The translations under genes were made by a program, and so were the position numbers. The notes under the pieces are model-generated. The model saw nothing but the letters and a program-made list of their open reading frames with translations, ran no database searches and was not told where the DNA came from. A stretch of DNA of 64,000 nucleotides. Source: VRUE01 sp963822295 (GTDB taxonomy: Bacteria > Actinomycetota > Thermoleophilia > Solirubrobacterales > 70-9). The stretch spans positions 1,488,001 through 1,552,000 of the forward strand of contig CAWGHD010000002.1 of assembly GCA_963822295.1 (NCBI GenBank). The letters run 5' to 3'. Below, piece by piece: positions 16,210 to 24,242 of the stretch (its first letter is position 1; each line of letters starts with the position of its first letter).

Positions 16210-17234
16210 GGCCTGGATGCAACAGCACCCCCAGGACGGAGTTCTCTCCAGGTCAGCATCCGACCGCTCGGCGGGTCGATCAGCTTGAGCCGCATCGACC
16301 TGAGGCCGTCGCGGAAGCTCAGCTCCGGGACGTCGTGGAAGATCGGGAGCTGATCGTGGGCGCGCTGGAGGTTGTAGTTCGGGACCTTGGCGCTGAGGTG
16401 GTGGACGTGATGCAGGCCGATGTTCCCGGTGAAGAACTGGAACACCTTCGGCAGCCTGAGATGGGAGCTCCCCCGCAGGGCGGCGGCGGAGTAGCTCCAC
16501 TCGCCCGAGCTCTCCCAGTAGACGTCCTCGAACTGATGCTGCACGTAGAACATCCAGACCCCCGCGGTCCCGGCGAGGGCGAAGACCGGCAACTGGACCA
16601 GGGCCCAGGCCTGGACCCCGACGAGCCAGACGATCGCCGCGACGATCGCCGCCAGGGCCAGGTTCGTCACGATCACACTGTGGCGTTGGCGTGGACGCAT
16701 TCCGCGCGACCAGAAGCGGGGCGCGATCATCATCGCCCAGATCGGGCCGATGCCGAACATCACCAGTGGGTTGCGGAAGAGGCGGTATCCGAGCCTCTGC
16801 CTCCGGGTGCGCGACCTGTACTCCTCCACGGTGAGGGTCAACACGTCACCGGTCCCCCGCCGGTCGAGGTCGCCGACCGTGCCGTGGTGAACGGCGTGCT
16901 TGTGGCGCCAGTCCGCGAAGGCCTGGAAGACGAACAGCCCGGTGAGACGGCCGAGCCATACATTCGCCCTCTTGGTCGAGAGGAACGAGCCGTGCGCGCA
17001 ATCGTGAAAGACGATGAACGTCCGAAGCAGGAACCCCGCCGCCGGCACCGCCAGGGCTATCGCGATCCAGGCCGAGACAGTAAGGGAGAGGTACATAAGT
17101 ACAGTAAGCGTCAGGTACGGAACCACCGACGTCGCCACGTCGAAAAGGCTGCGCCTCAGCGACGACACCTCATGCGGGGCGATCGACTCCCGCCACACCG
17201 CCGCGGTCCCGCCCGGATCTCCTGTCGGCGTCAT
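16206..17234 (-). CDS. Membrane fatty acid desaturase
   Basis: 342 residues with the three histidine boxes of membrane di-iron desaturases: HDCAHGS, HKHAVHH and HHVHH (in GLHHVHHLS). Membrane segments flank them (SVVPYLTLTVLMYLSLTV, IAIALAVPAAGFLL, IVAAIVWLVGVQAW). The box spacing resembles omega-6/omega-3 (FAD2-like) bacterial enzymes acting on lipid-linked acyl chains. The start ATG overlaps the stop of the regulator gene (ATGA), and its own stop overlaps the next start (GTGA), so three genes form one operon. Confidence 0.88.
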   Translation of the reverse strand: MTPTGDPGGTAAVWRESIAPHEVSSLRRSLFDVATSVVPYLTLTVLMYLSLTVSAWIAIALAVPAAGFLLRTFIVFHDCAHGSFLSTKRANVWLGRLTGLFVFQAFADWRHKHAVHHGTVGDLDRRGTGDVLTLTVEEYRSRTRRQRLGYRLFRNPLVMFGIGPIWAMMIAPRFWSRGMRPRQRHSVIVTNLALAAIVAAIVWLVGVQAWALVQLPVFALAGTAGVWMFYVQHQFEDVYWESSGEWSYSAAALRGSSHLRLPKVFQFFTGNIGLHHVHHLSAKVPNYNLQRAHDQLPIFHDVPELSFRDGLRSMRLKLIDPPSGRMLTWRELRPGGAVASRP

Positions 17235-17590
17235 CGTCGCCGTGCCCTCCGGGTGGGCGCCCCCTGCCCGACGAGGGCCTCGAGCAGGTCCCCCAGGGCC
17301 CGCTCCTGTACGAGCGGGTGGCGCAGCGGCAGGTCGGGCCTGACCGTGTAGCTATTGCGACGCCCCTTCCGCTCGCGCAGGACATAGCCCTCCTCGACCA
17401 GCTCGGAGAGGACCTTGTGTGCGCTGCGCTCGGTGATGCCGATGGCTGCGGCGATATCGCGCAGCCGGATGCCCGAGTCGCGATAGACGCAGAGCAGGAC
17501 ATGGGCGTGGTTGGTGAGGAAGTCCCAGCGGGGAGCCCTATCAAGAGCTTTATCAAGAGACTTATCTATTTTTCCTGAATTCATTTTCAT
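17231..17590 (-). CDS. MarR-like winged-helix regulator of the desaturase operon
   Basis: 119 residues. LTNHAHVLLCVYRDSGIRLRDIAAAIGITERSAHKVLSELVEEGYVLRERKGRRNSYTV is a clear wHTH of the MarR/IclR type. The N-terminus (SLDKALDRAP) is encoded by unusually AT-rich DNA with a 12-bp tandem repeat (17537-17572). A palindrome covers its start codon, and a TATGAT box lies 5 nt upstream of the ATG. Being first in the operon with the desaturase suggests control of membrane fluidity genes, for example by temperature or fatty acids; that is inference. Confidence 0.8.
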   Translation of the reverse strand: MKMNSGKIDKSLDKALDRAPRWDFLTNHAHVLLCVYRDSGIRLRDIAAAIGITERSAHKVLSELVEEGYVLRERKGRRNSYTVRPDLPLRHPLVQERALGDLLEALVGQGAPTRRARRR

Positions 17591-17595
17591 GAATT
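17578..17595. promoter_or_regulatory. Palindrome over the regulator start codon (operator)
   Basis: AATTCAT, TTTC, ATGAATT: perfect 7-bp arms. The start codon (reverse strand 17590-17588) lies inside it. Confidence 0.6.
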
Positions 17596-17601
17596 ATCAT
17601 A
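17596..17601 (-). promoter_or_regulatory. Extended -10 box TATGAT for the desaturase operon
   Basis: It is preceded by TG and lies 5 nt before the ATG at 17590. RNA polymerase would contact DNA directly beside the palindrome. Confidence 0.5.
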
Positions 17602-17657
17602 CAGTCTTTATTGCGATGCTCGTCTGGGACCCAGAAATCCCTGCTCTCCACGGATCA

Positions 17658-17696
17658 AAGTTTTGAGGATCGGTCAATCCCCATTAACCAAAACTT
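17658..17696. promoter_or_regulatory. Inverted repeat in the divergent regulator/LuxR intergenic region
   Basis: AAGTTTTG, 23 bases, CAAAACTT: perfect 8-bp arms. Possible operator for the LuxR-type gene at 17759 or a looping site. Confidence 0.35.
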
Positions 17697-17758
17697 CTTG
17701 TCCGGCCTCGAACCCAGCGCATAGATTTGGCCTGTCGGCAGATAACGGAAGCGGGGGC

Positions 17759-18442
17759 ATGGAGGCACCTTCTGATCCGCCGCGCGCAGCAGGCGCGCGA
17801 GTTTTCTCTGAAAGCAGATTCGGACCCGAGGCGGTCGCCCGTGTGCGCACCGTGTTCGAGCGGTCCCGGCACCCGATGCTGATCCTCGACGACCAGCGGC
17901 GCTGGGTGGCGGGGAATGAGGCCGCCTGTGACCTCCTGGGGGTCCCGCGAGACGAGGTCCCCTGGCACACGATGGACGAATTCACTCCGAGGAGCGTCCG
18001 CGGGAGGCTGGAGGAGCTGTGGGAGTCCTTCCTTGCCGACGGGACCGCCGAGGGTTGGTATGAGCTCTATGTCCCCGACCGCGGAGCGGTGTCGGTCGAG
18101 TTCAGCGCGACCGCAAACGTGCTGCCCGCGCGTCACCTGTCGGTGTTCATCCCGGCCGACGAGATCTCCGGCGAGGAGGTCAGAGACGCCCTGGCGCTCA
18201 GGGACCCGTGGGCATTGATTGCGGCGAAGGGCGGCGGGTCGCAGCTCACCGATCGCGAGCGCGAGGTGATGACGCTGGTCGCCTCCGGCCTGCAGAGCGC
18301 CGACATCGCCGGACGCCTATTCCTCTCTCCGGAGACGATCAAGTCACATGTCCACAACGCGATGGGGAAGCTCGGGGCGCACACCCGAGCGCATGCTGTG
18401 ACGATCGCACTGGTGACCGGTCAGATCTCCTGGGAGGCGTAG
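17759..18442 (+). CDS. PAS-LuxR transcriptional regulator
   Basis: 227 residues from the ATG at 17759; in-frame codons upstream to 17663 lack domain character. Residues about 30-140 form a PAS domain (RSRHPMLILDDQRRWVAGNEAACDLLGV) that may bind a ligand or cofactor. The C-terminus is a LuxR/NarL HTH (LTDREREVMTLVASGLQSADIAGRLFLSPETIKSHVHNAMGKLGAHTRAHAVTIAL). There is no receiver domain, so control would be through PAS rather than phosphorylation. It heads a signalling block with HD-GYP genes. It diverges from the desaturase operon. Confidence 0.85.
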   Translation: MEAPSDPPRAAGARVFSESRFGPEAVARVRTVFERSRHPMLILDDQRRWVAGNEAACDLLGVPRDEVPWHTMDEFTPRSVRGRLEELWESFLADGTAEGWYELYVPDRGAVSVEFSATANVLPARHLSVFIPADEISGEEVRDALALRDPWALIAAKGGGSQLTDREREVMTLVASGLQSADIAGRLFLSPETIKSHVHNAMGKLGAHTRAHAVTIALVTGQISWEA

Positions 18443-18578
18443 CGGCCCCTCACTCGTCCTCGCTAGTTTGTTTTCGCCATATATGCAGCGCTTTATTGGA
18501 AGTATGTGGGACCGCCTCGTACGTCCGGGGGATTGCGATCCGCGGCCGCCACCTGAATAGTGGGGTAGGCGACGCGAG

Positions 18579-18883
18579 ATGACTGCGCTCCCCACCAAGT
18601 CCGATCCCTCCACCGTCGACGGTCCCCATCGCGCAATCGGGGATTCGGCGTTTGCGGTCCGTGAGCGCTGGCGTCGTTACGCGGACGGCGACGAGAGGGC
18701 GCGCGAAAACCTCATCCTCAACTACGCCTCACTGGTCAAGGGGTGACGGGGCTGATGAGCGCGATCGAGCGCTACGACCCGGAGCGCGAGGCCAGATTCG
18801 AGACCTTCGCGATGACCAGGATCCGCGGGGCGATGATCGACGCCGGGGGGCGCCGGGGCATGCGCCTCGCCCAATGGAACTGA
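18579..18883 (+). pseudogene. Broken FliA/WhiG-type sigma factor
   Basis: The first frame (18579-18746) gives VRERWRRYADGDERAREN, then LILNYASLVK, the region 1.2/2.1 start of an FliA/WhiG-type sigma factor, and stops at TGA. The next frame resumes as VTGLMSAIERYDPEREARFE, then TFAMTRIRGAMID (regions 2.2-2.4), and ends AGGRRGMRLAQWN with a TGA. Intact homologues have about 20-25 residues between LVK and GLMSAIERYD, so a frame-breaking internal deletion has occurred. Regions 3 and 4 are missing altogether. The terminal TGA overlaps the next ATG. Confidence 0.8.
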
Positions 18884-20343
18884 TGCCGAAGGCGGCCCCG
18901 GATCCATGGTCCGTGGCGACGGGTGCCCCCGCCGCCACGGACGGCGCGGACGGGATGCTCGCCCGCATCCTGGTAACCGACGACCGGCCGGAGATGCTGC
19001 ACACGATCTTCGACGCGCTCGGCACCACGTACATGTGCGAATTCGCGAGCAACGTCGAAGAGGCCCGTGAGAAGCTGGCCGCCGGAACGTACGAGCTGGC
19101 CCTCTGCGACGTGCATGCGGCCGGTGAGCTGGGACTGGCCCTGACCGAGGAGATCATCGAGGACCACCCCGGCACGGCGGTGGTCCTGGTCACGGGCGAG
19201 GAAGACCCGGAGGTGGCGAGGAAGGCGTTCGCGCTCGGCGTGCACGGCTACCTCGTCGAGCCGCTCCAGCCGGGGCAGCTGCTGATAACGGTGACGAGCG
19301 CGCTGCGCAGACGCAACCTGGAGATCGCCGCCAGCGCCCTCCGACTCAACCTCGCCGAGCGCTTCCAGACGATCATCGACATGGTGCCGATTCCGATCTA
19401 CGCCAAGGACACCTCCCATTACTACGTGGTCGCGAACGCCAAGGCGGATGAGCTCGCCGGCCTGAAGCGCGGCCGGCTGGTGGGCCGGGCCGATGCGTCG
19501 ATCATGTCGCCCGGGGAGACCGAGTCGGCGAGCGGCATCGACGGCCGCGTCCTCGACGGGGGATCGGTCTATGAGGCCGAGGAGATGATGGTGGTCGAGG
19601 GCGCCGAGCGGACCTTCCAGACCGTCAAGTTCCCGCTCACGGACGCGCAGAGCCAGATCACCGCCGTCTGCGGAATCTCGATCGACATCACAGCCCAGAA
19701 AGAGGCGATCCGCCTGCGCGACGAGCTGGCGGCGGCCCAGGAGCAGGCGATCGAGGAGCTGCGACTGTCGCGCCGGGAGACCGCCGAGCGACTCGCAAGA
19801 GCCCTCGAGCTGCATGACAGCTCCACCGGGGAACACGTCGACCGGATGGCCGTGATCGCCTCCTTCCTGGGGGGCCATCTGGGGCTCAGCGACGCCCACG
19901 TGCAACTGCTGCGCGCTGCTGCTCCGATGCACGATGTGGGGAAGATCGGAACCTCGAGCGAGATCCTCCGCAAGCCCGGGCGCCTCACGGCCGAGGAGCG
20001 CCGGGAGATGGAGCGCCACACGGTTATCGGGCACGAAATCCTCACCAACTCCGAAAGCGAGCTCCTGCGGACCGCCGCGATGATCGCCCTCACCCATCAC
20101 GAGCGCTTCGACGGCAGCGGCTACCCGAAGGGCCTGGTCGGCATGGAGATCCCGCTCGAGGGTCGGATCACGGCGGTCGCCGACGTCTTCGACGCCCTGC
20201 TCAGCGACCGCTCCTACCGGCCCGCGATGTCGGTGCCCGAGGCGATCACATTGATGGAAAAGGGGCGCGGAACGCATTTCGACCCCCAGATAGTCGACGT
20301 CCTCCTCAGCCACGTGGACGAGGCGCTCGCGCTCCGTGACTGA
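18883..20343 (+). CDS. Response regulator with PAS and HD-GYP domains (c-di-GMP phosphodiesterase type)
   Basis: 486 residues from the ATG at 18883, which overlaps the TGA of the sigma remnant (TGATG); an in-frame ATG at 18955 would begin exactly at the receiver domain. The receiver has ARILVTDDRPEM, LCDVHAAGELGL (phospho-acceptor Asp) and VTGEED. A PAS domain follows (FQTIIDMVPIPIYAKD, CGISIDITAQKEA), then a coiled-coil linker. The HD-GYP domain has AAPMHDVGKIG, HTVIGHEIL, HHERFDGSGYPKGL and AVADVFDALLSDRSYRPA, all ligands and the GYP motif intact. A cognate kinase is not in the window. Confidence 0.88.
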   Translation: MPKAAPDPWSVATGAPAATDGADGMLARILVTDDRPEMLHTIFDALGTTYMCEFASNVEEAREKLAAGTYELALCDVHAAGELGLALTEEIIEDHPGTAVVLVTGEEDPEVARKAFALGVHGYLVEPLQPGQLLITVTSALRRRNLEIAASALRLNLAERFQTIIDMVPIPIYAKDTSHYYVVANAKADELAGLKRGRLVGRADASIMSPGETESASGIDGRVLDGGSVYEAEEMMVVEGAERTFQTVKFPLTDAQSQITAVCGISIDITAQKEAIRLRDELAAAQEQAIEELRLSRRETAERLARALELHDSSTGEHVDRMAVIASFLGGHLGLSDAHVQLLRAAAPMHDVGKIGTSSEILRKPGRLTAEERREMERHTVIGHEILTNSESELLRTAAMIALTHHERFDGSGYPKGLVGMEIPLEGRITAVADVFDALLSDRSYRPAMSVPEAITLMEKGRGTHFDPQIVDVLLSHVDEALALRD

Positions 20344-20408
20344 GTGCGATCCAGCACAAACCTCCGCCTGAGCCCCGAAATTACCCGCTATCAGGTGGAC
20401 GTCTGTTT

Positions 20409-20434
20409 GAAATCGACGTGAGAAAGACGATTTC
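20409..20434. promoter_or_regulatory. Inverted repeat upstream of the second HD-GYP gene
   Basis: GAAATCG, 12 bases, CGATTTC. It lies 21 bp before the ATG at 20455; a regulator site or 5'-UTR hairpin. Confidence 0.3.
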
Positions 20435-20454
20435 GTTCCCCTGGGCCTGAACGG

Positions 20455-22491
20455 ATGCCGATGAGGATTCGACGCTGGAACTCCGAGCCTGAAAGGCAGC
20501 ACCCCATCGGCAAGCACCACACAGCCAGTCTTTGGCGGTATCTCCCGCACGTGATTTTCACGACCTTCGCGGTCGTCGTGCTGCCCGTCTTCATCGTCAC
20601 GCTGCTGCGCCAGCGGGGACTGGTCGACGGGATCGCGCCGCTGCTCATCGCCGGGCTGGCCCTCTCGATCTCGTTCTCCTCGCTGGGAGCGGCGATCTGG
20701 AAGACCAGGCCCGGGTCCGGCGACATCCTCTTCGGCGACCTGATCATCTGGGGATTCGTCCGTCGCTGGCTCGTCGATCGTCGCCTCTCCAGTGCGACGA
20801 AGATCCTCGGGCAGAGCGACGAGGGCGGCGAGGAGCTCTCCCCCACGGAGAAGGTGGAGTTGCTCGAGAAGCTCTCCAGCGCCCTCGAGGCCCGCGACCC
20901 GTACACCCACGGCCACTCGAGGAGGGTCGCGCGCCACTCGACGACGATGGCGAAACGGATGGGCCTCTCCCGCGAGCAGATCGCGAAAATCCGTACCGCC
21001 GCCGCGATCCACGACGTCGGCAAGGTCGACACCCCCCGCAAGGTCCTGGGCAAGGAGGGCCGCCTCACCGACGACGAGTACGAGGTGATCAAGGAGCATC
21101 CGGTCGTCGGGGCGGTGATGGCCTCCGACCTCAAGGACCCGGAGCTGACCGAGATGGTCCGCCACCACCACGAGCGACTCGACGGCAAGGGCTACCCGGA
21201 CGGGTTGAGCGGCGAGGGGATCCCGCTCGGCGCCCGCATCATCGCCGTCGCCGACACCTTCGACGCGATCACCTCGTCACGGCCGTATCGCCCCGCCACC
21301 GCTCACAAGAAGGCGCTGGACGTCCTCCGGTCCGAATCGGGCAGCCAGCTCGACCCCGACGCCGTCGAGGCCTTCCGCAGCTACTACTCCGGCTCTCGCC
21401 CGGTCGCGATCTGGGCCGTGATCGCCAACCTTCCCCAACGCCTGTTCTCAGGGATCTTCGACGAGCTCGGAGCCGGGGTCGCCTCCGCCTCCAAAGTCAT
21501 GGCCGCGACCACGGCGACCGTCGTCGCCGGCGCCGCCGCGTCCCAGACGATGGGCATCGCGAACCCGCATACGGGCAATGACAGCTCCGGTGGGGCGCGG
21601 CCGGCCCTCTCCTCGACCCCGATCCCGGGGTTTCCCGGGCGCACCCTCGCGAGCACGATGATCAAAGCGGGTTCCGCGGGAGGCGAGTCGCCGGCGGGTG
21701 GGCCGGGAAGGAAGCTGGCGCCGGGCTCGGGCTGGACGGCGAACGACCTCGGGCCCGGCCCGACGGGGAGCTATGAGCATCCCCTGACCCCTGCGGCCGG
21801 CGGGCACTCCGACAGCGAGCATGCCACCGCGGGCGCTCACTCCGAGGGCGGTGCCGGCGAGGTCCCGACGGCGAGCGGTCCATCGAGGGAGCCCGCGCCG
21901 GCCGCGGACGACGCGCCCGGCAGGAGCGAGCAGCCGACTCGAGGCGACGACGACTCCGGCAGCGCCCCCGTGCCGACGAACAGCGGCAACTCGGGCGGCG
22001 GCAACTCCGGGCAGGGCGGCGGCAACTCCGGCAGCGGCGGCTCCGGCAAAGGCGGCGCGCCGCCCAGCGGCTCGCCCGGCAACAGCGGCTCCGCCCCGGG
22101 CCACGGCGGCTCCTCCCCCGGCAACAGCGGCTCGGCCCCGGGCCAGGGTGGCTCATCGCCAGGCAACAGCGGCTCGGCCCCGGGCCAGGGCGGCTCCTCG
22201 CCCGGCAACAGCGGATCGGCCCCGGGCCAGGGCGGATCTTCGCCGGGCAACAGCGGCTCGGCTCCCGGCAACAGCGGCTCGGCTCCCGGCAACAGCGGCT
22301 CGGCTCCCGGCAACAGCGGCTCGGCTCCCGGCAACAGCGGCTCGGCTCCGGGCAACAGCGGCTCGTCGGGCAGCTCTTCGGGCAGCGGCGCTCCCCCGGC
22401 CAGCAGCCCTCCTCCGGCCAGTAGCGCCCCCCCGGGCAACAGCGGTTCCAGCGGCGGCGGGCCTCCCCCGGGCGCCGGCCCCAAAAAATAG
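20455..22491 (+). CDS. Membrane HD-GYP protein with long Gly/Ser/Pro repeat tail
   Basis: 678 residues. Two transmembrane segments near the N-terminus (IFTTFAVVVLPVFIVTLL and IAPLLIAGLALSISF) precede an intact HD-GYP domain: DPYTHGHSRRVARHS, AAIHDVGKVD, HPVVGAVM, HHHERLDGKGYPDGL and AVADTFDAITSSRPYRPA. After about residue 320 a hydrophobic segment (MAATTATVVAGAAASQTMG) could be a third membrane helix. The last 200 residues are disordered and dominated by GNSGSAPG repeats, probably exposed outside the cell. Predicted topology therefore puts a cytosolic c-di-GMP phosphodiesterase on an external low-complexity stalk. Confidence 0.82.
   Translation: MPMRIRRWNSEPERQHPIGKHHTASLWRYLPHVIFTTFAVVVLPVFIVTLLRQRGLVDGIAPLLIAGLALSISFSSLGAAIWKTRPGSGDILFGDLIIWGFVRRWLVDRRLSSATKILGQSDEGGEELSPTEKVELLEKLSSALEARDPYTHGHSRRVARHSTTMAKRMGLSREQIAKIRTAAAIHDVGKVDTPRKVLGKEGRLTDDEYEVIKEHPVVGAVMASDLKDPELTEMVRHHHERLDGKGYPDGLSGEGIPLGARIIAVADTFDAITSSRPYRPATAHKKALDVLRSESGSQLDPDAVEAFRSYYSGSRPVAIWAVIANLPQRLFSGIFDELGAGVASASKVMAATTATVVAGAAASQTMGIANPHTGNDSSGGARPALSSTPIPGFPGRTLASTMIKAGSAGGESPAGGPGRKLAPGSGWTANDLGPGPTGSYEHPLTPAAGGHSDSEHATAGAHSEGGAGEVPTASGPSREPAPAADDAPGRSEQPTRGDDDSGSAPVPTNSGNSGGGNSGQGGGNSGSGGSGKGGAPPSGSPGNSGSAPGHGGSSPGNSGSAPGQGGSSPGNSGSAPGQGGSSPGNSGSAPGQGGSSPGNSGSAPGNSGSAPGNSGSAPGNSGSAPGNSGSAPGNSGSSGSSSGSGAPPASSPPPASSAPPGNSGSSGGGPPPGAGPKK
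22078..22371 (+). repeat. In-frame tandem repeat, 42-bp then 21-bp units
   Basis: Four 42-bp units start at 22078, 22120, 22162 and 22204 (GNSGSAPGxGGSSP). They are followed by 21-bp units starting at 22246, 22267, 22288, 22309, 22330 and 22351 (GNSGSAP). 42 is exactly twice 21, so the array grew by unit duplication and is likely to vary in copy number between strains. Confidence 0.85.
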
Positions 22492-22578
22492 CGCCGCCCC
22501 TCACCGCCTGCCCGGCGGGACGGCCAAGAAAGCGGTTCAGGGTTCAAGTCGAGGGCCGAATCGCTCGATAGTCAAGCG

Positions 22579-24030
22579 ATGTACACGCACCTGCGGGAAC
22601 GAATCGTCTCCGTGCTTCCGCTGCTCGCGGCCAGCGCGATCGTGCCCGCCGCCGTGATCCACTACCTCGGCCCGACCGAAGTCCACTTCGCCGCCGAGGC
22701 CCACTTCCTGCCGATCGCGATCAGCTCAGGGCTCGCCGCGGCGGCGGCCGTCGCGCTGACGGTGGCCGGCGCCCGCCGCGGCGACGGTCGCGCCGTCCTG
22801 GTCGGGACCGCCTTCTCGTCGATGGCCGCGCTGCTCGCCGTCCACGGCCTCACCACCCCCGGGCTGCTGGCCGGGGAAAACGGCGTCGTCGCCTTCTCCG
22901 GCGCCGCGACCCTGCCCGTCGGCGGCGCCGTGCTCGCCCTCTCGGCGCTGCCCTCGATCCGGCGTCCGGAGAAGGTCAGGGCACTGCTCTGGCTGCAGGC
23001 CGTCCTGCTCCTGCTGATCGCCGGCCTCGGGCTCGCCGGCATCCTCGCCCCCGACATCGTCCCGAGCGTGCCGGAGACCGGCAGCACCGCGGCCTGGATC
23101 CTGCTCGGCGTCGGCCTCGCCTTCTACGGGACGCTCGCCTTCAGGGCGGCCCGGACCTACCTCCTCACCCGGCGGATCGGCGACCTGTTGGTCGTCTTCG
23201 GCACGGTTCTCCTCTGCGTCGCGCTGCCGGCGGCGCTGCTGCTTAGCTACTCGGAACTCGGCTGGTGGCTCGGGCACGGATTCGAGCTGATCGGAATCGG
23301 CCTGGTCTGCATCCCGGTCGCCGTCGACCTGCACCGCGGGGCCCAGTCCCGCCCGCTCTCGGGCGACCTGCGCGGCGCCGAGTTCGTCCGCGCCGCCGAT
23401 GCCTTCCTCGGCCCCACGGTCCGGGCCCTGCTCGTCCGCCTCGGGGAAAAGGACGCCTACACCGAGGCCCACACCCGCGCCGTCGCCCTGCGGGCCGCGC
23501 AGGTCGGCGAGGAGCTCGGCCTCGCCCCCGGCCGCCTCCGCGACCTCGCGATCGGCGCGATGGTCCACGACGTGGGCAAGCTCTCCGTCCCCGACTCGAT
23601 CCTGCAGAAGCCCGCCGCTCTCGACGACGAGGAGTTCGAGGTGATCATGGGCCATCCCCGCTCAGGAGCGGAACTGCTCGAGGAGATCAGCGGCTTCTCC
23701 CCCCTCGTGATCGGCCTCGTCCTCGACCACCATGAGCGCCTCGACGGCAGCGGCTACCCGCGCGGCCTGAAGGCGGAGGAGCTCAACCTCGAGACGCGCG
23801 TCCTCGCCGCCTGCGATGTCTTCGACGCCCTGATCTCACGGCGGGTCTACCGTGAGGCCTGGACCGAGGAGAAGGCGCTCGACCTGCTGCGCAGCGAGGC
23901 GGGGACGGGCTTCGACCCGCGCTGCGTCGCTGCGATCGAACGGATCGTCGCCCGCGAGCGGGCGCCGTCCAGGCGTCATGAGCCGGCGCCGGCCAGGGCG
24001 ATCAACGTGAGGCCCGTCACCCCCAGGTAG
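22579..24030 (+). CDS. Polytopic membrane HD-GYP phosphodiesterase
   Basis: 483 residues. The first roughly 250 residues hold about seven to eight membrane helices (VLPLLAASAIVPAAVI, AAAAVALTVAGA, VLLLLIAGLGLAGILA, LLVVFGTVLLCVALPAALLL). An HD-GYP domain follows with DAYTEAHTRAVALRA, GAMVHDVGKLSVP, HPRSGAEL, HHERLDGSGYPRGL and AACDVFDALISRRVYREA. All motif residues are present. The membrane part looks like a sensor module of unknown ligand. It is the third consecutive HD-GYP gene on this strand, 87 bp after the second. Confidence 0.85.
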   Translation: MYTHLRERIVSVLPLLAASAIVPAAVIHYLGPTEVHFAAEAHFLPIAISSGLAAAAAVALTVAGARRGDGRAVLVGTAFSSMAALLAVHGLTTPGLLAGENGVVAFSGAATLPVGGAVLALSALPSIRRPEKVRALLWLQAVLLLLIAGLGLAGILAPDIVPSVPETGSTAAWILLGVGLAFYGTLAFRAARTYLLTRRIGDLLVVFGTVLLCVALPAALLLSYSELGWWLGHGFELIGIGLVCIPVAVDLHRGAQSRPLSGDLRGAEFVRAADAFLGPTVRALLVRLGEKDAYTEAHTRAVALRAAQVGEELGLAPGRLRDLAIGAMVHDVGKLSVPDSILQKPAALDDEEFEVIMGHPRSGAELLEEISGFSPLVIGLVLDHHERLDGSGYPRGLKAEELNLETRVLAACDVFDALISRRVYREAWTEEKALDLLRSEAGTGFDPRCVAAIERIVARERAPSRRHEPAPARAINVRPVTPR

Positions 24031-24032
24031 GG

Positions 24033-24233
24033 GTCTCCAGCGGTGCCGGCTCCGGCAGGGGCGCCCTCGCCAGGGCCGGGAACGGCAGGGTCAGGATCGA
24101 CTTCACCGGCAGGGCCGCGGAGAGGCTGGCCGAGGCGCAGACCGTCCCGGTGAGCGTCTCGCTGACCTTCACCGACGCGACCGGCGGCAAGCGCAAGCTG
24201 AACAAGGTGGTGGTCCTGAAGGCCAGGGGCTAG
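24033..24233 (+). pseudogene. 3' remnant of an exported beta-domain protein gene
   Basis: This frame has no start codon and begins after a TGA in the HD-GYP 3' end, yet reads VRIDFTGRAAERLAEAQTVP, VSVSLTFTDATGGKRKLNKV, VVLKARG and a stop. That pattern (LTGKAAKxL, LxVxxTxxD, GKxxxLKKxVxL) is typical of the last beta-domain of actinobacterial surface proteins. It is best explained as the surviving tail of a deleted gene. Confidence 0.5.
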
Positions 24234-24236
24234 CCT
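24231..24236 (+). promoter_or_regulatory. -10 box TAGCCT for the gene starting at 24243
   Basis: 6 nt before the ATG. The box coincides with the stop codon of the remnant frame. Confidence 0.5.
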
Positions 24237-24242
24237 GAGCGG

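Noticed and set aside
16210..16500. Longer phosphodiester glycosidase starting at 16500
   Set aside because: The added N-terminus is antisense-like Arg/Pro-rich sequence in another frame of the desaturase gene; the GTGA overlap gives a better start.
18443..18578. Gene in the gap before the sigma remnant
   Set aside because: No start with a coding pattern on either strand; it probably holds only the promoter.
22078..22371. Regular repeats as a possible CRISPR array
   Set aside because: Units are contiguous without unique spacers, are in frame and encode GNSGSAP.
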